The translations under genes were made by a program, and so were the position numbers. The notes below the pieces were generated by a model, which did not search any database, had not been told where the DNA came from, and saw only the letters and a list, made by a program, of their open reading frames with translations. From Bacillota bacterium (GTDB lineage Bacteria > Bacillota > Clostridia > Christensenellales > Christensenellaceae), in contig JAEWMJ010000032.1 of NCBI GenBank assembly GCA_023393165.1, positions 248,001 through 312,000 on the forward strand: a stretch of 64,000 nt of DNA. Reading direction: 5' to 3'. Shown piece after piece: positions 32,294 to 41,304 of this stretch. The stretch's first letter is position 1; each line of letters begins with the position of its first letter.

Positions 32294-33487
32294 ATGGATT
32301 TGGAAAAAATAAAGCAACTGGACGGGGAATATTTTCTTCAGGTTTACGGCGAAAGGTTTCCCGTATGTTTTGTGCGGGGAGAAGACGTCTATCTGTACGA
32401 TACCGAGGGCAAGCAGTACCTGGACTTTCTGGCCGGTATTGCGGTAAACAGCCTTGGATATTCGGACGACGGCTTCAAGGCGGCGCTGAAAAGCCAGATA
32501 GATAATCTGATCCATATATCCAATTATTTTTATGTGGAACCTCAGGCGCAGCTTGCCGAAATACTTTGCCAAAGCACGGGTTATGACCGTGTTTTTTTTC
32601 AAAACAGCGGTACGGAGGCAATCGAATGCGCAATAAAAATGGCTAAAAAATATCATTATAACAAAGGCGAGGTGAGGTCGCACTTCGTGACCCTGCAAAA
32701 CAGCTTTCACGGGCGGACGCTGGCCGCGCTTTCCGCGACCGGTCAGGACAAATTCCATATCCCGTTTGCCCCGCTTCCCTATTCCTTTACCTACGTAAAA
32801 CCCGGAGACACGGAGGCGCTTGAAAAAGCCGTTACCGGCAAAACCGCGGGCGTGCTGCTGGAGTTTGTGCAGGGCGAAGGCGGCGTTCTTCCTCTGGAGG
32901 AAGCGTACCTGAAAAAACTGCAGGGAGTCTGCAGGAAATCAGGCGCGCTTATGATCGCAGACGAGGTACAGACCGGAATGGGACGCACCGGCAAACTGCT
33001 GGCCCAGATGCATTACCCGGAAATCAAACCGGACATCACCGCCCTGGCCAAGGCCCTTGGGAACGGCGTGCCCATAGGAGCGGTGCTTGCAAGGCAGGAC
33101 GCGGCCGACGCGTTTTCCAAGGGAGACCACGGCACCACGTTTGGGGGAAATCCCCTTGCCTGCGCGGCAGGCCTGTATGTGGCTAAAAAAATGGCCCAAA
33201 CCGATTTGATTGAAAAGTCGGCGGAAATAGGATATTATTTTATAAACCAATTGAAGGAACTTGCCCGGAAAAAGCCGGAATCCATCGGTGATGTGCGCGG
33301 GCTTGGCTTAATGCTGGGACTGGAGCTCAAAATGCCGCTCACAGCGGGCGGCGTCCTGAAAGAACTTTTGTCCCGCGGAATCGTGGTTGGAACCGCCGGC
33401 AACAATACCCTGCGGCTTGTTCCGCCGCTGGTGATACAAAAACACCACGTTGACACTCTTATAAGTGCGTTGGAGGAAATATTGTAG
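32294..33487 (+). CDS. argD: Acetylornithine aminotransferase
   Basis: ArgD transfers an amino group from glutamate to N-acetylglutamate semialdehyde (PLP enzyme, fold type I, class III). The 397-residue product has FQNSGTEAIECAIKMA (PLP phosphate), SFHGRTLAALSATG, the MIADEVQTGMGRTG aspartate motif, the PLP lysine in ITALAKALGNGVPIG and GDHGTTFGGNPLAC. Start ATG 32294 has GGAG nine bases upstream. A longer frame begins inside the inverted-repeat element and is rejected. The stop codon overlaps the carB start by one base. Confidence 0.96.
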   Translation: MDLEKIKQLDGEYFLQVYGERFPVCFVRGEDVYLYDTEGKQYLDFLAGIAVNSLGYSDDGFKAALKSQIDNLIHISNYFYVEPQAQLAEILCQSTGYDRVFFQNSGTEAIECAIKMAKKYHYNKGEVRSHFVTLQNSFHGRTLAALSATGQDKFHIPFAPLPYSFTYVKPGDTEALEKAVTGKTAGVLLEFVQGEGGVLPLEEAYLKKLQGVCRKSGALMIADEVQTGMGRTGKLLAQMHYPEIKPDITALAKALGNGVPIGAVLARQDAADAFSKGDHGTTFGGNPLACAAGLYVAKKMAQTDLIEKSAEIGYYFINQLKELARKKPESIGDVRGLGLMLGLELKMPLTAGGVLKELLSRGIVVGTAGNNTLRLVPPLVIQKHHVDTLISALEEIL

Positions 33488-36400
33488 TGCCAAAATTAAC
33501 GGATATCAAAAAAATCATGGTGATCGGCTCCGGACCCATTATTATCGGGCAGGCTGCCGAGTTCGATTATTCGGGGACGCAGGCTTGCCGCGCGCTGAAG
33601 GAAGAAGGGTACGAGGTCGTACTCATCAACTCCAACCCCGCCACAATCATGACGGACTCGGAAATGGCCGACAAGGTGTTCATCGAACCCTTAACCCTTC
33701 CGGTTGTGACCAAGATCCTGCGTCAGGAAATGCCCCAGGGCATCATCGCGACGCTGGGCGGACAGACCGGCCTCAATATGGCGATCGAACTGGATAAATC
33801 GGGCGTGCTGAAAGAACTGGGGATACGGCTGCTGGGTACGTCCCTAAATTCCATCAAACTGGCTGAAGACCGGCAATTATTCCGGTCCACCATGAACAGG
33901 ATAGGCGAAAAAGTGCCCATGTCCATCATCATTACTTCGCTGGACGACGCGGAGGCGTTCGCGCAGGAATGCGGTTTTCCCATAATTGTGCGGCCGGCAT
34001 ATACATTGGGAGGCACGGGCGGCGGCATCGCGTATAATCTGTCCGAGTTGATGGAGACAACCAACAAAGGCCTGCACGCAAGCATGATCGGCCAGGTGCT
34101 TCTGGAGCAAAGCGTAGCCGGATGGAAAGAGATCGAATACGAAGTCGTCCGGGACAACGCGGACAACTGCATCATTGTCTGCAACATGGAGAACATCGAT
34201 CCCGTTGGGATCCATACCGGGGACAGCATAGTGGTGGCGCCTTCCCAAACCCTTTCGGACAAGGAATACCAGATGCTGCGCTCTTCCGCCATCCGCATTA
34301 TACGCGCGCTTGACATCAAAGGCGGCTGCAACGTGCAGTATGCCCTGAACCCTGACAGTTTTGAATACGTGGTAATTGAAGTAAATCCCCGCGTGAGCCG
34401 TTCTTCGGCGCTCGCGTCCAAGGCGACGGGATACCCCATCGCCCGCGTTGCCGCAAAGATCGCGGTGGGATATAACCTGGACGAGATCAAAAATGCGGTT
34501 ACGGATAAAACCTACGCCTGTTTCGAGCCGGCCCTGGATTATGTTGTGACAAAGGTGCCCAGATGGCCCTTTGATAAATTTGCGGCGGCAAACCGCCGCC
34601 TGGGCACCCAGATGAAGGCCACGGGCGAGGTCATGGCTATTGGCCGCAGTTTTGAGGAATCCCTTTTAAAGGCCATAGACAGCCTGGACATCAAGCTGAA
34701 CTACCACCTGGGCATGAAAAGCATCAGCGAGTGGTCGCTGGAACAGATATTAAATTCCCTTAAGAACGCGGACGACGAACGCATATTCGTGGTCAGCGAG
34801 GCGCTGGACCGCGGGTTTTCTGTGGAGGATATATTCAACATTACAAAAATCAACCGGTTTTTCATCCACAAGATCAACAAGATCGTGCAGCTTGCCAAAA
34901 AGCTGAAGGCTCACTCCCTGACGACCCTCACTCCCGACCTGCTGCGCAAATGCAAACAGGCGGGGTTTGGCGACAGCTACATCGCCAACCTGATCGGCGC
35001 GCACGAATCCCAGATTACGTTCATGCGCAGCGCGCTAAAGATCAAGCCTTCCTATAAAAAGGTGGATACCTGCGCGGGCGAGTTTAAGGCGGTGACCCCT
35101 TATTACTATTCCACCTACGACCAGGAGGACGAGGTGGACGCTGCAGACCGTAAAAAAGTCATCGTTCTTGGTTCCGGACCTATCCGTATCGGGCAGGGAA
35201 TCGAATTCGACTACTGCTCCGTGCATTCCGTGCACACGCTGAAAAGCATGGGGGTTGAATCCATCATTATAAATTCCAACCCTGAAACCGTATCCACGGA
35301 TTTTGATACGTCGGATAAACTGTATTTTGAACCGCTTACCAAGGAATGCGTGATGGACATTATCACCAAGGAAAAACCCATGGGCGTGATCGTACAGTTT
35401 GGCGGGCAGACCGCGATCAATCTGGCGGAACCGCTGCATAACGCCGGCGTGCAGATTTTGGGTACCAGCGTCCAGGACATCGACCGCGCGGAAGACCGGG
35501 AGTTGTTTCTGGAGGTGCTGCAGAGCCTCGAAATCCCCCTGCCCGACGGCAGCACCGCGTTCTCCCTCGACCAGGCGCTGGCAGCCGCCAAACGGATCGG
35601 CTACCCGGTGCTGGTACGGCCGTCTTATGTGCTGGGCGGGCGGGCGATGGAAGTGGTGTACAATGACAACGAACTGACCGAATACATGACCATGGCCGCG
35701 CAGGTGTCTCCGGATAAACCTGTACTGGTCGACAAGTATATCCTTGGAAAAGAAATCGAACTGGACGCTGTCTGCGACGGAACGGACGTGCTGATCGTGG
35801 GCATCATGGAGCACATAGAGCGCGCAGGCGTCCATTCGGGCGACAGTTTTGCCGTGTACCCCACACAGAATATTTCCAAGGCGGCAAAAGACAAGATCAT
35901 CGAATATGGCGTTAAAATAGGGCGCGAACTGAAAATAAAAGGACTCTTCAACATCCAGTTCGTGATGGACGAACACGAGCGCGTATACGTTCTGGAAGTC
36001 AATCCCCGCGCAAGCCGGACGGTGCCCATACTGTCCAAGATCACCGAGATCAACATGGTGTCCCTGGCTACCCGCGTCATGCTGGGAGAAACGCTTAAGC
36101 AGCACGGGATCAAAACCGGGCTGCACAAGGAATCCTCTCTCATAACCGTAAAGGCGCCGGTGTTCTCATTCTCAAAACTGACCACGGTGGATACGTTCCT
36201 CGGGCCGGAGATGAAATCCACCGGAGAGGTGATGGGTACCGACAAAACCTTTAAAGGAGCTCTGAAAAAAGCGTTCCTGGCCTGCGGCATCGGCATGCCC
36301 AAGTCTTCGGGCAACGTCCTATTTTCCATTGCGGACAGGGATAAGCCTGAATCCCTGGAATATGCAAAACAGCTTCTCGCACTGGGGTACGGCATCGTGG

Positions 36401-36687
36401 CGACGCCGGGAACCCACGCGTATTTTCTGGAACAGGGATTTAAATGCGGGTGCATGCCCTATGAATACGTTCTGAAAAATATCAAGGAAGGCAACTTCAC
36501 GCTGGTGATCAACACCCCCACGCGGGGAAAGATCTCCTCGCGGCAGGGCTTCTCCATGCGGCGTACCTGCATGGAATTTGGCGTATCCTGCATCACTTCC
36601 ATGGATACCGTAAAATCGCTGATCAGCGTAGTGAATCTTTCGGACGATCTTGACGTGATACCCTTGTCCGAATATATAGGAGAGTAA
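33487..36687 (+). CDS. carB: Carbamoyl-phosphate synthase large subunit
   Basis: CarB makes carbamoyl phosphate from bicarbonate, ammonia and two ATP. The 1066-residue product has the expected duplicated organisation: two CPSase/ATP-grasp halves (about 1-550 and 551-935), each opening with GSGPIIIGQAAEFDYSG or GSGPIRIGQGIEFDYCS, then an MGS-like allosteric domain (about 936-1066). It starts with GTG overlapping the argD stop. The small glutaminase subunit gene carA is not adjacent and not in this window. The C-terminal end is complete. In this context it serves citrulline synthesis together with ArgF. Confidence 0.96.
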   Translation: MPKLTDIKKIMVIGSGPIIIGQAAEFDYSGTQACRALKEEGYEVVLINSNPATIMTDSEMADKVFIEPLTLPVVTKILRQEMPQGIIATLGGQTGLNMAIELDKSGVLKELGIRLLGTSLNSIKLAEDRQLFRSTMNRIGEKVPMSIIITSLDDAEAFAQECGFPIIVRPAYTLGGTGGGIAYNLSELMETTNKGLHASMIGQVLLEQSVAGWKEIEYEVVRDNADNCIIVCNMENIDPVGIHTGDSIVVAPSQTLSDKEYQMLRSSAIRIIRALDIKGGCNVQYALNPDSFEYVVIEVNPRVSRSSALASKATGYPIARVAAKIAVGYNLDEIKNAVTDKTYACFEPALDYVVTKVPRWPFDKFAAANRRLGTQMKATGEVMAIGRSFEESLLKAIDSLDIKLNYHLGMKSISEWSLEQILNSLKNADDERIFVVSEALDRGFSVEDIFNITKINRFFIHKINKIVQLAKKLKAHSLTTLTPDLLRKCKQAGFGDSYIANLIGAHESQITFMRSALKIKPSYKKVDTCAGEFKAVTPYYYSTYDQEDEVDAADRKKVIVLGSGPIRIGQGIEFDYCSVHSVHTLKSMGVESIIINSNPETVSTDFDTSDKLYFEPLTKECVMDIITKEKPMGVIVQFGGQTAINLAEPLHNAGVQILGTSVQDIDRAEDRELFLEVLQSLEIPLPDGSTAFSLDQALAAAKRIGYPVLVRPSYVLGGRAMEVVYNDNELTEYMTMAAQVSPDKPVLVDKYILGKEIELDAVCDGTDVLIVGIMEHIERAGVHSGDSFAVYPTQNISKAAKDKIIEYGVKIGRELKIKGLFNIQFVMDEHERVYVLEVNPRASRTVPILSKITEINMVSLATRVMLGETLKQHGIKTGLHKESSLITVKAPVFSFSKLTTVDTFLGPEMKSTGEVMGTDKTFKGALKKAFLACGIGMPKSSGNVLFSIADRDKPESLEYAKQLLALGYGIVATPGTHAYFLEQGFKCGCMPYEYVLKNIKEGNFTLVINTPTRGKISSRQGFSMRRTCMEFGVSCITSMDTVKSLISVVNLSDDLDVIPLSEYIGE

Positions 36688-36689
36688 AT

Positions 36690-37652
36690 ATGGATTTATT
36701 AAACTTCAAACCGCAGAAGAAATTTTCGCAGAAACACCTTTTGACGATGTGCGACTATACCAGGGACGAGATACTCGAGATCCTGTCGCTGGCGATAAAA
36801 CTAAAGGAAATGCAGAAAAAAGGCCAGGCGCACAAGCTGCTGGAGGGAAAAACCCTTGCCATGATATTTACAAAAAGCTCGACCAGGACCCGCGTATCTT
36901 TCCAGACCGGGATATTCCAGCTTGGCGGCCAGGGAATGTTCCTTTCGGGCAACGATATCCAGCTTGGCCGGGGCGAAACCATCCAGGATACGGCGCGCAC
37001 GCTTTCACGCATGGTTGACGGCATAATGATCCGCACTTTCGCGCAGTCGGATGTGGAGGGTTTGGCTGAGTTCGGTTCGGTTCCTGTAATCAACGGACTG
37101 ACGGACGACTACCATCCCTGCCAGGCGCTGGCCGATGTTCAGACGATATACGAGCACAAGGGGACGCTTGAAAACACCAAACTGGCGTTTGTAGGCGACG
37201 GCAACAATGTCGCGCACTCCCTGATGATCATATGCGCCAAGCTTGGAATGGATGTTTCAGTGGCTTCTCCCAAGGGGTTTGAACCGAACGCCGGAATCGT
37301 AAAAAAGGTTCTTGAATTTGCAAAGGAATCCGGCTCTACCGTTGAAATCACCAACGATCCAAAACAGGCGGTCCAAAACGCGGACGCCGTATATACGGAC
37401 GTTTGGGCAAGCATGGGCCAGGAAAACCAGTTTGAGGAAAAATCCAAGAATTTTCTTGCCTACCAGGTAAACGCCGGACTGATGGCAAACGCAAAAAAGG
37501 ACGCCATATTCCTGCACTGCCTCCCGGCGCACCGTGGAGAAGAAGTAACCGCGGACGTTATAGACGGACCGCAGAGCGTGGTATTTGATGAAGCGGAAAA
37601 CCGTCTGCATGCGCAGAAAGCGGTAATGGTGCTTTTGATGGGAGATAAATAA
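36690..37652 (+). CDS. argF: Ornithine carbamoyltransferase
   Basis: ArgF makes citrulline from ornithine and carbamoyl phosphate. The 320-residue product has the carbamoyl-phosphate loop KSSTRTRVSFQTG (about 60-72), HPCQALADVQT in the centre, and the ornithine loop HCLPAHRGEEVT with the Cys that binds ornithine. It starts two bases after the carB stop, so the enzyme that makes carbamoyl phosphate and the one that uses it are coupled. The putrescine and aspartate paralogues have different loops here. The gene ends overlapping the GNAT start by one base. Confidence 0.96.
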   Translation: MDLLNFKPQKKFSQKHLLTMCDYTRDEILEILSLAIKLKEMQKKGQAHKLLEGKTLAMIFTKSSTRTRVSFQTGIFQLGGQGMFLSGNDIQLGRGETIQDTARTLSRMVDGIMIRTFAQSDVEGLAEFGSVPVINGLTDDYHPCQALADVQTIYEHKGTLENTKLAFVGDGNNVAHSLMIICAKLGMDVSVASPKGFEPNAGIVKKVLEFAKESGSTVEITNDPKQAVQNADAVYTDVWASMGQENQFEEKSKNFLAYQVNAGLMANAKKDAIFLHCLPAHRGEEVTADVIDGPQSVVFDEAENRLHAQKAVMVLLMGDK

Positions 37653-38191
37653 TGGAACAGATACTCCTCCGCCGCGCGGAAGAAAAAGACGCGCAGGAAG
37701 TCCTTACCGTAACGCACGCCGCATTCGACCTGTATGCCAAAGAGGTGCGCAAGCGCGAGTCCATTGCCGCGCTGTATGAAACGCTGGATGATGTGAAAAA
37801 CGATATCATGAACAAATATGTATATGTATGCGAGATGGACGGCGAGATTATAGGAAGCGTCAGAATCACCCTGCTCGATCAGGGCATCGCTTATCTGAGC
37901 CGTGTTTCCATTTCTCCCGAGGCGCAAAACCTTGGTCTGGGCGGTCTGCTTCTGGAAAAGGTGCGCGGCGAGTGCGCAGCAATGGGCCTGCGCGCCATCA
38001 CCTTGCATACCGCGTCCAAAATGCGTTCCACCGTGGCGTTTTACCTGAAAAACGGATACTACATCCACTCGATTTCCAAGGACGCGGATTATATCCGTGC
38101 GTTTATGGTCAACGAACTTTCGGAAATGGACGAAATGTTTGACTACGAAAGCGTCGTGGGCAAGGTTGGCAAAAGCCATACGAACGTGTAA
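37652..38191 (+). CDS. GNAT-family N-acetyltransferase at the end of the arg operon
   Basis: This 179-residue acetyltransferase has motif A VSISPEAQNLGLGGLLLEKVR (about residues 85-105), with acetyl-CoA loop QNLGLGG, and motif B SKMRSTVAFYLKNGYY. Its start overlaps the argF stop by one base, so it is part of the arg operon. With no argJ or argA visible, it is a candidate acetylglutamate synthase of the short type, as in the 170-residue GNAT enzymes of mycobacteria. That is inference from context only; other amino acids could be the acceptor. The rather long acidic tail (SEMDEMFDY) is uncommon. Confidence 0.8.
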   Translation: MEQILLRRAEEKDAQEVLTVTHAAFDLYAKEVRKRESIAALYETLDDVKNDIMNKYVYVCEMDGEIIGSVRITLLDQGIAYLSRVSISPEAQNLGLGGLLLEKVRGECAAMGLRAITLHTASKMRSTVAFYLKNGYYIHSISKDADYIRAFMVNELSEMDEMFDYESVVGKVGKSHTNV

Positions 38192-38195
38192 TAAT

Positions 38196-38224
38196 CAGGC
38201 TTTCTTTTAAAAAAAGAAAGCCTG
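38196..38224 (+). terminator. Terminator of the arginine operon
   Basis: CAGGCTTTCTTTT (38196-38208) pairs with AAAAGAAAGCCTG (38212-38224), five bases after the GNAT stop. There is no T-run beyond the stem itself. Confidence 0.6.
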
Positions 38225-38316
38225 CCAAAGAAAACCAAAACAATAAAATTAGTTATTTATATTTTTAAAAGGACTGTTTGATTTACAGTCCTGTCTTTTG
38301 CATTTCAGTTTCTTCT

Positions 38317-38555
38317 AGGGCTTCGAAAAGCTCAAACGCAAGGCATTTTGAGCATTGCGGCAGAAGCGTAGTATTCACTTACGCAGGGAACGGAACCGAG
38401 CGCACGCCCAAGCGTGATGAAGCGAGGCGGGCGTTCACTGAGCATGAGATAAGCACGAGGCAATTCTATAATAAAGAGCTTACACGAAGTGCGAATCCAT
38501 AGCGAAACGCCGGGTGGCGAAAAAACAACACTTCAACCGGCCTTTTTCAGCGGCC
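38317..38555. repeat. Dispersed repeat, full copy A (about 240 bp)
   Basis: This copy aligns with the copy at 53408-53649 in the same order: AAGGCATTTTGAGCATT, AAGCGTAGT, GCGTTCACTGA, GAGATAA/GAGATGAA, GAATCC, AAAAACAAC and a right end TTTTCAGCGGCC. Ends are imperfect inverted repeats (AGGGCTTCGAAAAG against AAGGCCGCTGAAAAAG). It ends exactly where the DUF2935 stop codon begins. No protein is encoded. Confidence 0.75.
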
Positions 38556-39518
38556 TTAGGATTGTTTCATATGGATCATGGCATCCATATCCAATACCCA
38601 TATAAAGTAGTACGTCTCCCGGATATGATGATCCTGGCGCAGCGGGAGAAGGATGGACTGGATATCGCAATTGAACATCCCCTTCATGCCGTCTATCTGA
38701 AACTCCTGCAGTTGTTTTGTCATGTTTCTTGCGTCTCTTGTCACGGCCGCCTGGGGCTCCATATGCAACAGCGATATCTTTACCCTGGATTTAAGTTCGT
38801 CAAATTCCTTTGCAAACATCAGGGATTTTTCGATCGCTTCCTCTTCGGTCGGATCAAGTTTGCCTGCGGCAGCCTTGTTATGTTCGGCCATGATTTCACT
38901 CCAGAACGCCTCTTCCGGCGCAACATGGCCCGCACGCATAATGTTCTCCCCTCTGTCCAGCTCATCCTGCAAATGTAAATAATGCTCTGCCTCATTATAC
39001 ATGTGGTGCAGTTCCGCGGGATAATTTCCCGTCATGATCCGGCAGTTCACCGCATCGGAAAGCAGCTTTTTCTTAAAGTCCTTCAGTTCGCCGGTCAGCC
39101 GGCAGGCGTTCTGGTTGAGGGTCCTGATCTTTGCTTCGGCTCCCCGGAGCTGGGGCGCGCCTTCCGCGGATTTTATTCCTCTTTCACGCACGGTAATGTT
39201 TGAATCGACCGGGATCCCGGTAAAATGGCTGGTCAGGCGTTCTGCCTGCGCGGTAAACGGAGTTATAAACTGCCCAGATTCCATGGCTTTTTGGCTTACG
39301 ATCCCGTCTGCAACCGCAATGGTCTGCGCCAGCAGCCCGTCAAAAGCCTTTTTAAATTCTCCGGCCTGGGCGGCCAGCCTTTTATCCCTGGGGGTGAACC
39401 CCGCTTCCAGGAACAGGCTGTGTTCTTTCATTATCCGCAGAAAAAAAAGATGCAGATTTACCAATAAGGCGTTGTTGGTCCAGACGGATTCAGCGCCGGT
39501 ATGTGTTGGTGAATGCAT
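38556..39518 (-). CDS. DUF2935 protein (putative di-iron helical-bundle)
   Basis: This 320-residue protein is made of two similar alpha-helical halves with the DUF2935 pattern. Half one has LFFLRIMKEHSLFLEAGF and half two has AFWSEIMAEHNKAAAGKLDPTEEEA. Both halves place a Glu/His pair as in metal-binding four-helix bundles (IMKEHSLF, IMAEHNKA), with another HH near ELHHMYNEAEHY and a final DHHIRETYYF. It may bind iron or manganese. Members are common in spore-forming Firmicutes and uncharacterised. Its stop codon directly abuts the repeat copy A. Confidence 0.82.
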   Translation of the reverse strand: MHSPTHTGAESVWTNNALLVNLHLFFLRIMKEHSLFLEAGFTPRDKRLAAQAGEFKKAFDGLLAQTIAVADGIVSQKAMESGQFITPFTAQAERLTSHFTGIPVDSNITVRERGIKSAEGAPQLRGAEAKIRTLNQNACRLTGELKDFKKKLLSDAVNCRIMTGNYPAELHHMYNEAEHYLHLQDELDRGENIMRAGHVAPEEAFWSEIMAEHNKAAAGKLDPTEEEAIEKSLMFAKEFDELKSRVKISLLHMEPQAAVTRDARNMTKQLQEFQIDGMKGMFNCDIQSILLPLRQDHHIRETYYFIWVLDMDAMIHMKQS

Positions 39519-39684
39519 AATAAACGGTTCACCGGATACGGCGGTATGGGAATATGTATGTATAGCAGCCGCAAATGAAGCGTTAAGCCGTGTACCCGGA
39601 TGAACATCCCCCTTTCATTCATTTTACCTGATAATATATTCCTGTTTGGGGGACGGTGTGACTTGGAAGGAGCAAATAACAAAG

Positions 39685-39708
39685 CAGCCGGCCTTTTCAG
39701 CAGCCTGA
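39685..39708 (+). repeat. Right-end fragment of the dispersed repeat
   Basis: CAGCCGGCCTTTTCAGCAGCC resembles the right end of copy A (38535-38556) with two substitutions and one gap. It lies immediately after the stop codon of the 39712-40596 gene, the same relation as copy A to DUF2935. Confidence 0.55.
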
Positions 39709-39711
39709 AAT

Positions 39712-40596
39712 TTACGCTTTTTTGGGGGTATTGTAATAATAGGTCATCACTGCAAGAATGGCGCAGAACGCCGCCATGCTGATAAAAAATGGCTGGAAAT
39801 GCATCAGTACGCTGATGCCCGCCATCACGACTGCCGTCGCGATATAGGACTTGAACTTGGCGCTGCCGAACACCTCGGCCTTTATTTTGTCCATACTGAG
39901 CTTTTTTTGGGCAATCTGGCTTGATATCTTGGCGAGGATCGTTTCCTCATCCGGCAGATACCCCGCGCTCTGGGCAAACTGAAGGATCTCTTTCCGGTCA
40001 AGCAGTTCAAACGTATACCCTTCCAGGCTGCGCGCGAATATTTTGGCATTATCGCTGTATCCGGAGGGAGCGACGCAAAGGCAGCCCTTTTTGCCTTCAT
40101 GCTGCATACTGCGCAGGCAGACAAGAACATCCTGCTCTGTCACCTCGTTTGCCGGATGCCTGTCAAAAACGTGCGCAAACCATTCCCCTGACCTGAAACC
40201 GTCTTTTCTGACCGTATATTCGCTCCATCCCATATGCTTTGCGATCAGTTCTTCGAAAAACTTCATTCTTTTTTTCTCAGGGAGTATCACCAGTTCCTCC
40301 ATCATCGCTTTTTGCCGCATCTCTTCCAAAAACTTTTTGGTAAACTTGTTAAAACGGCTGCTTTCCAGCCTGGAGAGAACAAGCGAAGCCGCAAATGTGG
40401 TGATGCCCGCAAGTATCAGCGATATAACCAGATTATGCGTTATCATCAGATATAAAAAGTATCCGGCAACGAACACTACGAACCGCAGGCCGAAAAGATC
40501 CATCATGCGGGCCAGGGGAGACGCCCCTTTTGCATATTCTGTTTTCAGATATTTTTTTATATTCTTATCCATGGTTTGATTATTGACAAATTGCAT
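39712..40596 (-). CDS. Membrane protein with a central restriction-endonuclease-like domain
   Basis: This 294-residue protein has two N-terminal hydrophobic segments (about residues 36-58 and 60-80), a long soluble centre (about 85-255) and a C-terminal hydrophobic pair (about 257-290). The centre contains VLVCLRSMQHEGKKGCLCV...FARSLEGYTFELLDRKEIL, which in strand order and spacing resembles Mrr/PD-(D/E)xK folds. I see no convincing D...(D/E)-x-K catalytic set, so it is probably not a nuclease. Start ATG 40596 has GGAG nine bases upstream. Function unknown. Confidence 0.55.
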   Translation of the reverse strand: MQFVNNQTMDKNIKKYLKTEYAKGASPLARMMDLFGLRFVVFVAGYFLYLMITHNLVISLILAGITTFAASLVLSRLESSRFNKFTKKFLEEMRQKAMMEELVILPEKKRMKFFEELIAKHMGWSEYTVRKDGFRSGEWFAHVFDRHPANEVTEQDVLVCLRSMQHEGKKGCLCVAPSGYSDNAKIFARSLEGYTFELLDRKEILQFAQSAGYLPDEETILAKISSQIAQKKLSMDKIKAEVFGSAKFKSYIATAVVMAGISVLMHFQPFFISMAAFCAILAVMTYYYNTPKKA

Positions 40597-40612
40597 TTTT
40601 TTAATCTCCGTC

Positions 40613-40641
40613 TTTTGTTTTTCGGTAAAGCGGGTTATAAT
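40613..40641 (+). promoter_or_regulatory. Putative promoter very close to the nadD start
   Basis: A perfect TATAAT (40636-40641) with a weak -35 TTTTGT (40613-40618) at 17 bases. The start point would fall on or next to the nadD ATG at 40648, implying a leaderless message; no Shine-Dalgarno is visible either. Confidence 0.4.
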
Positions 40642-40647
40642 ACAGAT

Positions 40648-41304
40648 ATGGAATATTTACAATCGCTGGTTAACGAATACAAGCCCGGGCTCAAATCCTA
40701 CCCGACAAAGGTAGGCATACTAGGAGGCACGTTCAATCCCGTACACGCGGGCCATATAGACCTTGCGGTTAAGGTATATGAGGAATTCAGCCTGTCACGC
40801 GTAATGCTTTTGATGAGCGGCAATCCGCCCCATAAAAGCCAGTCTGAACTTGCGCCCACTGAGCACAGGCTGAATATGCTTGGCCTCGCGGCGAGAAAAT
40901 ATCCTTTTTTTGAAATAAACAATATGGAAACATCCCGAAACGGAATCATATATACGGTGGATACGCTCAGCCAGCTGACGAGCGAAAAGCCTGACAATGA
41001 ATTTTATTTTATTATCGGATCGGACACCCTTTTCGAACTGGAATCGTGGAAAAGTATTGAAGAAATTTTCCGCCTTACCTATTTTATCTGCATGAAGCGC
41101 CCCGGCAACAGTTTCATTCAAATCATGATGGAAGTTGAACGGTTAAACTCTATTTACGGCAACAAAATTAAACTTTCGAATTACGCGGGCATTCCTATCA
41201 GTTCCTCCGAGATACGCGAAGCAATCGCCAAAGGCCGGCATCCGGTGGAAAACCTGCCCGAAGAGGTGGAGGCATATATCGAACAGTATGGATTATACAG
41301 ATAA
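40648..41304 (+). CDS. nadD: Nicotinate-mononucleotide adenylyltransferase
   Basis: NadD makes deamido-NAD from NaMN and ATP. The 218-residue product has the nucleotidyltransferase motif GILGGTFNPVHAGHID (about 23-38), with the HxGH-type residues in VHAGH, the mid-protein FFIIGSDTLFELESWK-like segment (FYFIIGSDTLFELESWK) and the C-terminal SSSEIRE. The first 22 residues (MEYLQSLVNEYKPGLKSYPTKV) are longer than usual. The start is ATG 40648; no ribosome site is obvious and a promoter-like TATAAT is just upstream. The end overlaps yqeK by 17 bases. Confidence 0.94.
   Translation: MEYLQSLVNEYKPGLKSYPTKVGILGGTFNPVHAGHIDLAVKVYEEFSLSRVMLLMSGNPPHKSQSELAPTEHRLNMLGLAARKYPFFEINNMETSRNGIIYTVDTLSQLTSEKPDNEFYFIIGSDTLFELESWKSIEEIFRLTYFICMKRPGNSFIQIMMEVERLNSIYGNKIKLSNYAGIPISSSEIREAIAKGRHPVENLPEEVEAYIEQYGLYR

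Noticed and set aside
33723..34490. Minus-strand frame of 255 codons opposite carB
   Set aside because: Shadow of a high-confidence gene; Ser/Met-rich translation and no start signals.
35035..36126. Long minus-strand open frame (363 codons) opposite carB
   Set aside because: It is fully antisense to the second half of CarB. It has no ribosome site, and its composition (His/Phe/Asp-rich) is that of a complementary shadow.
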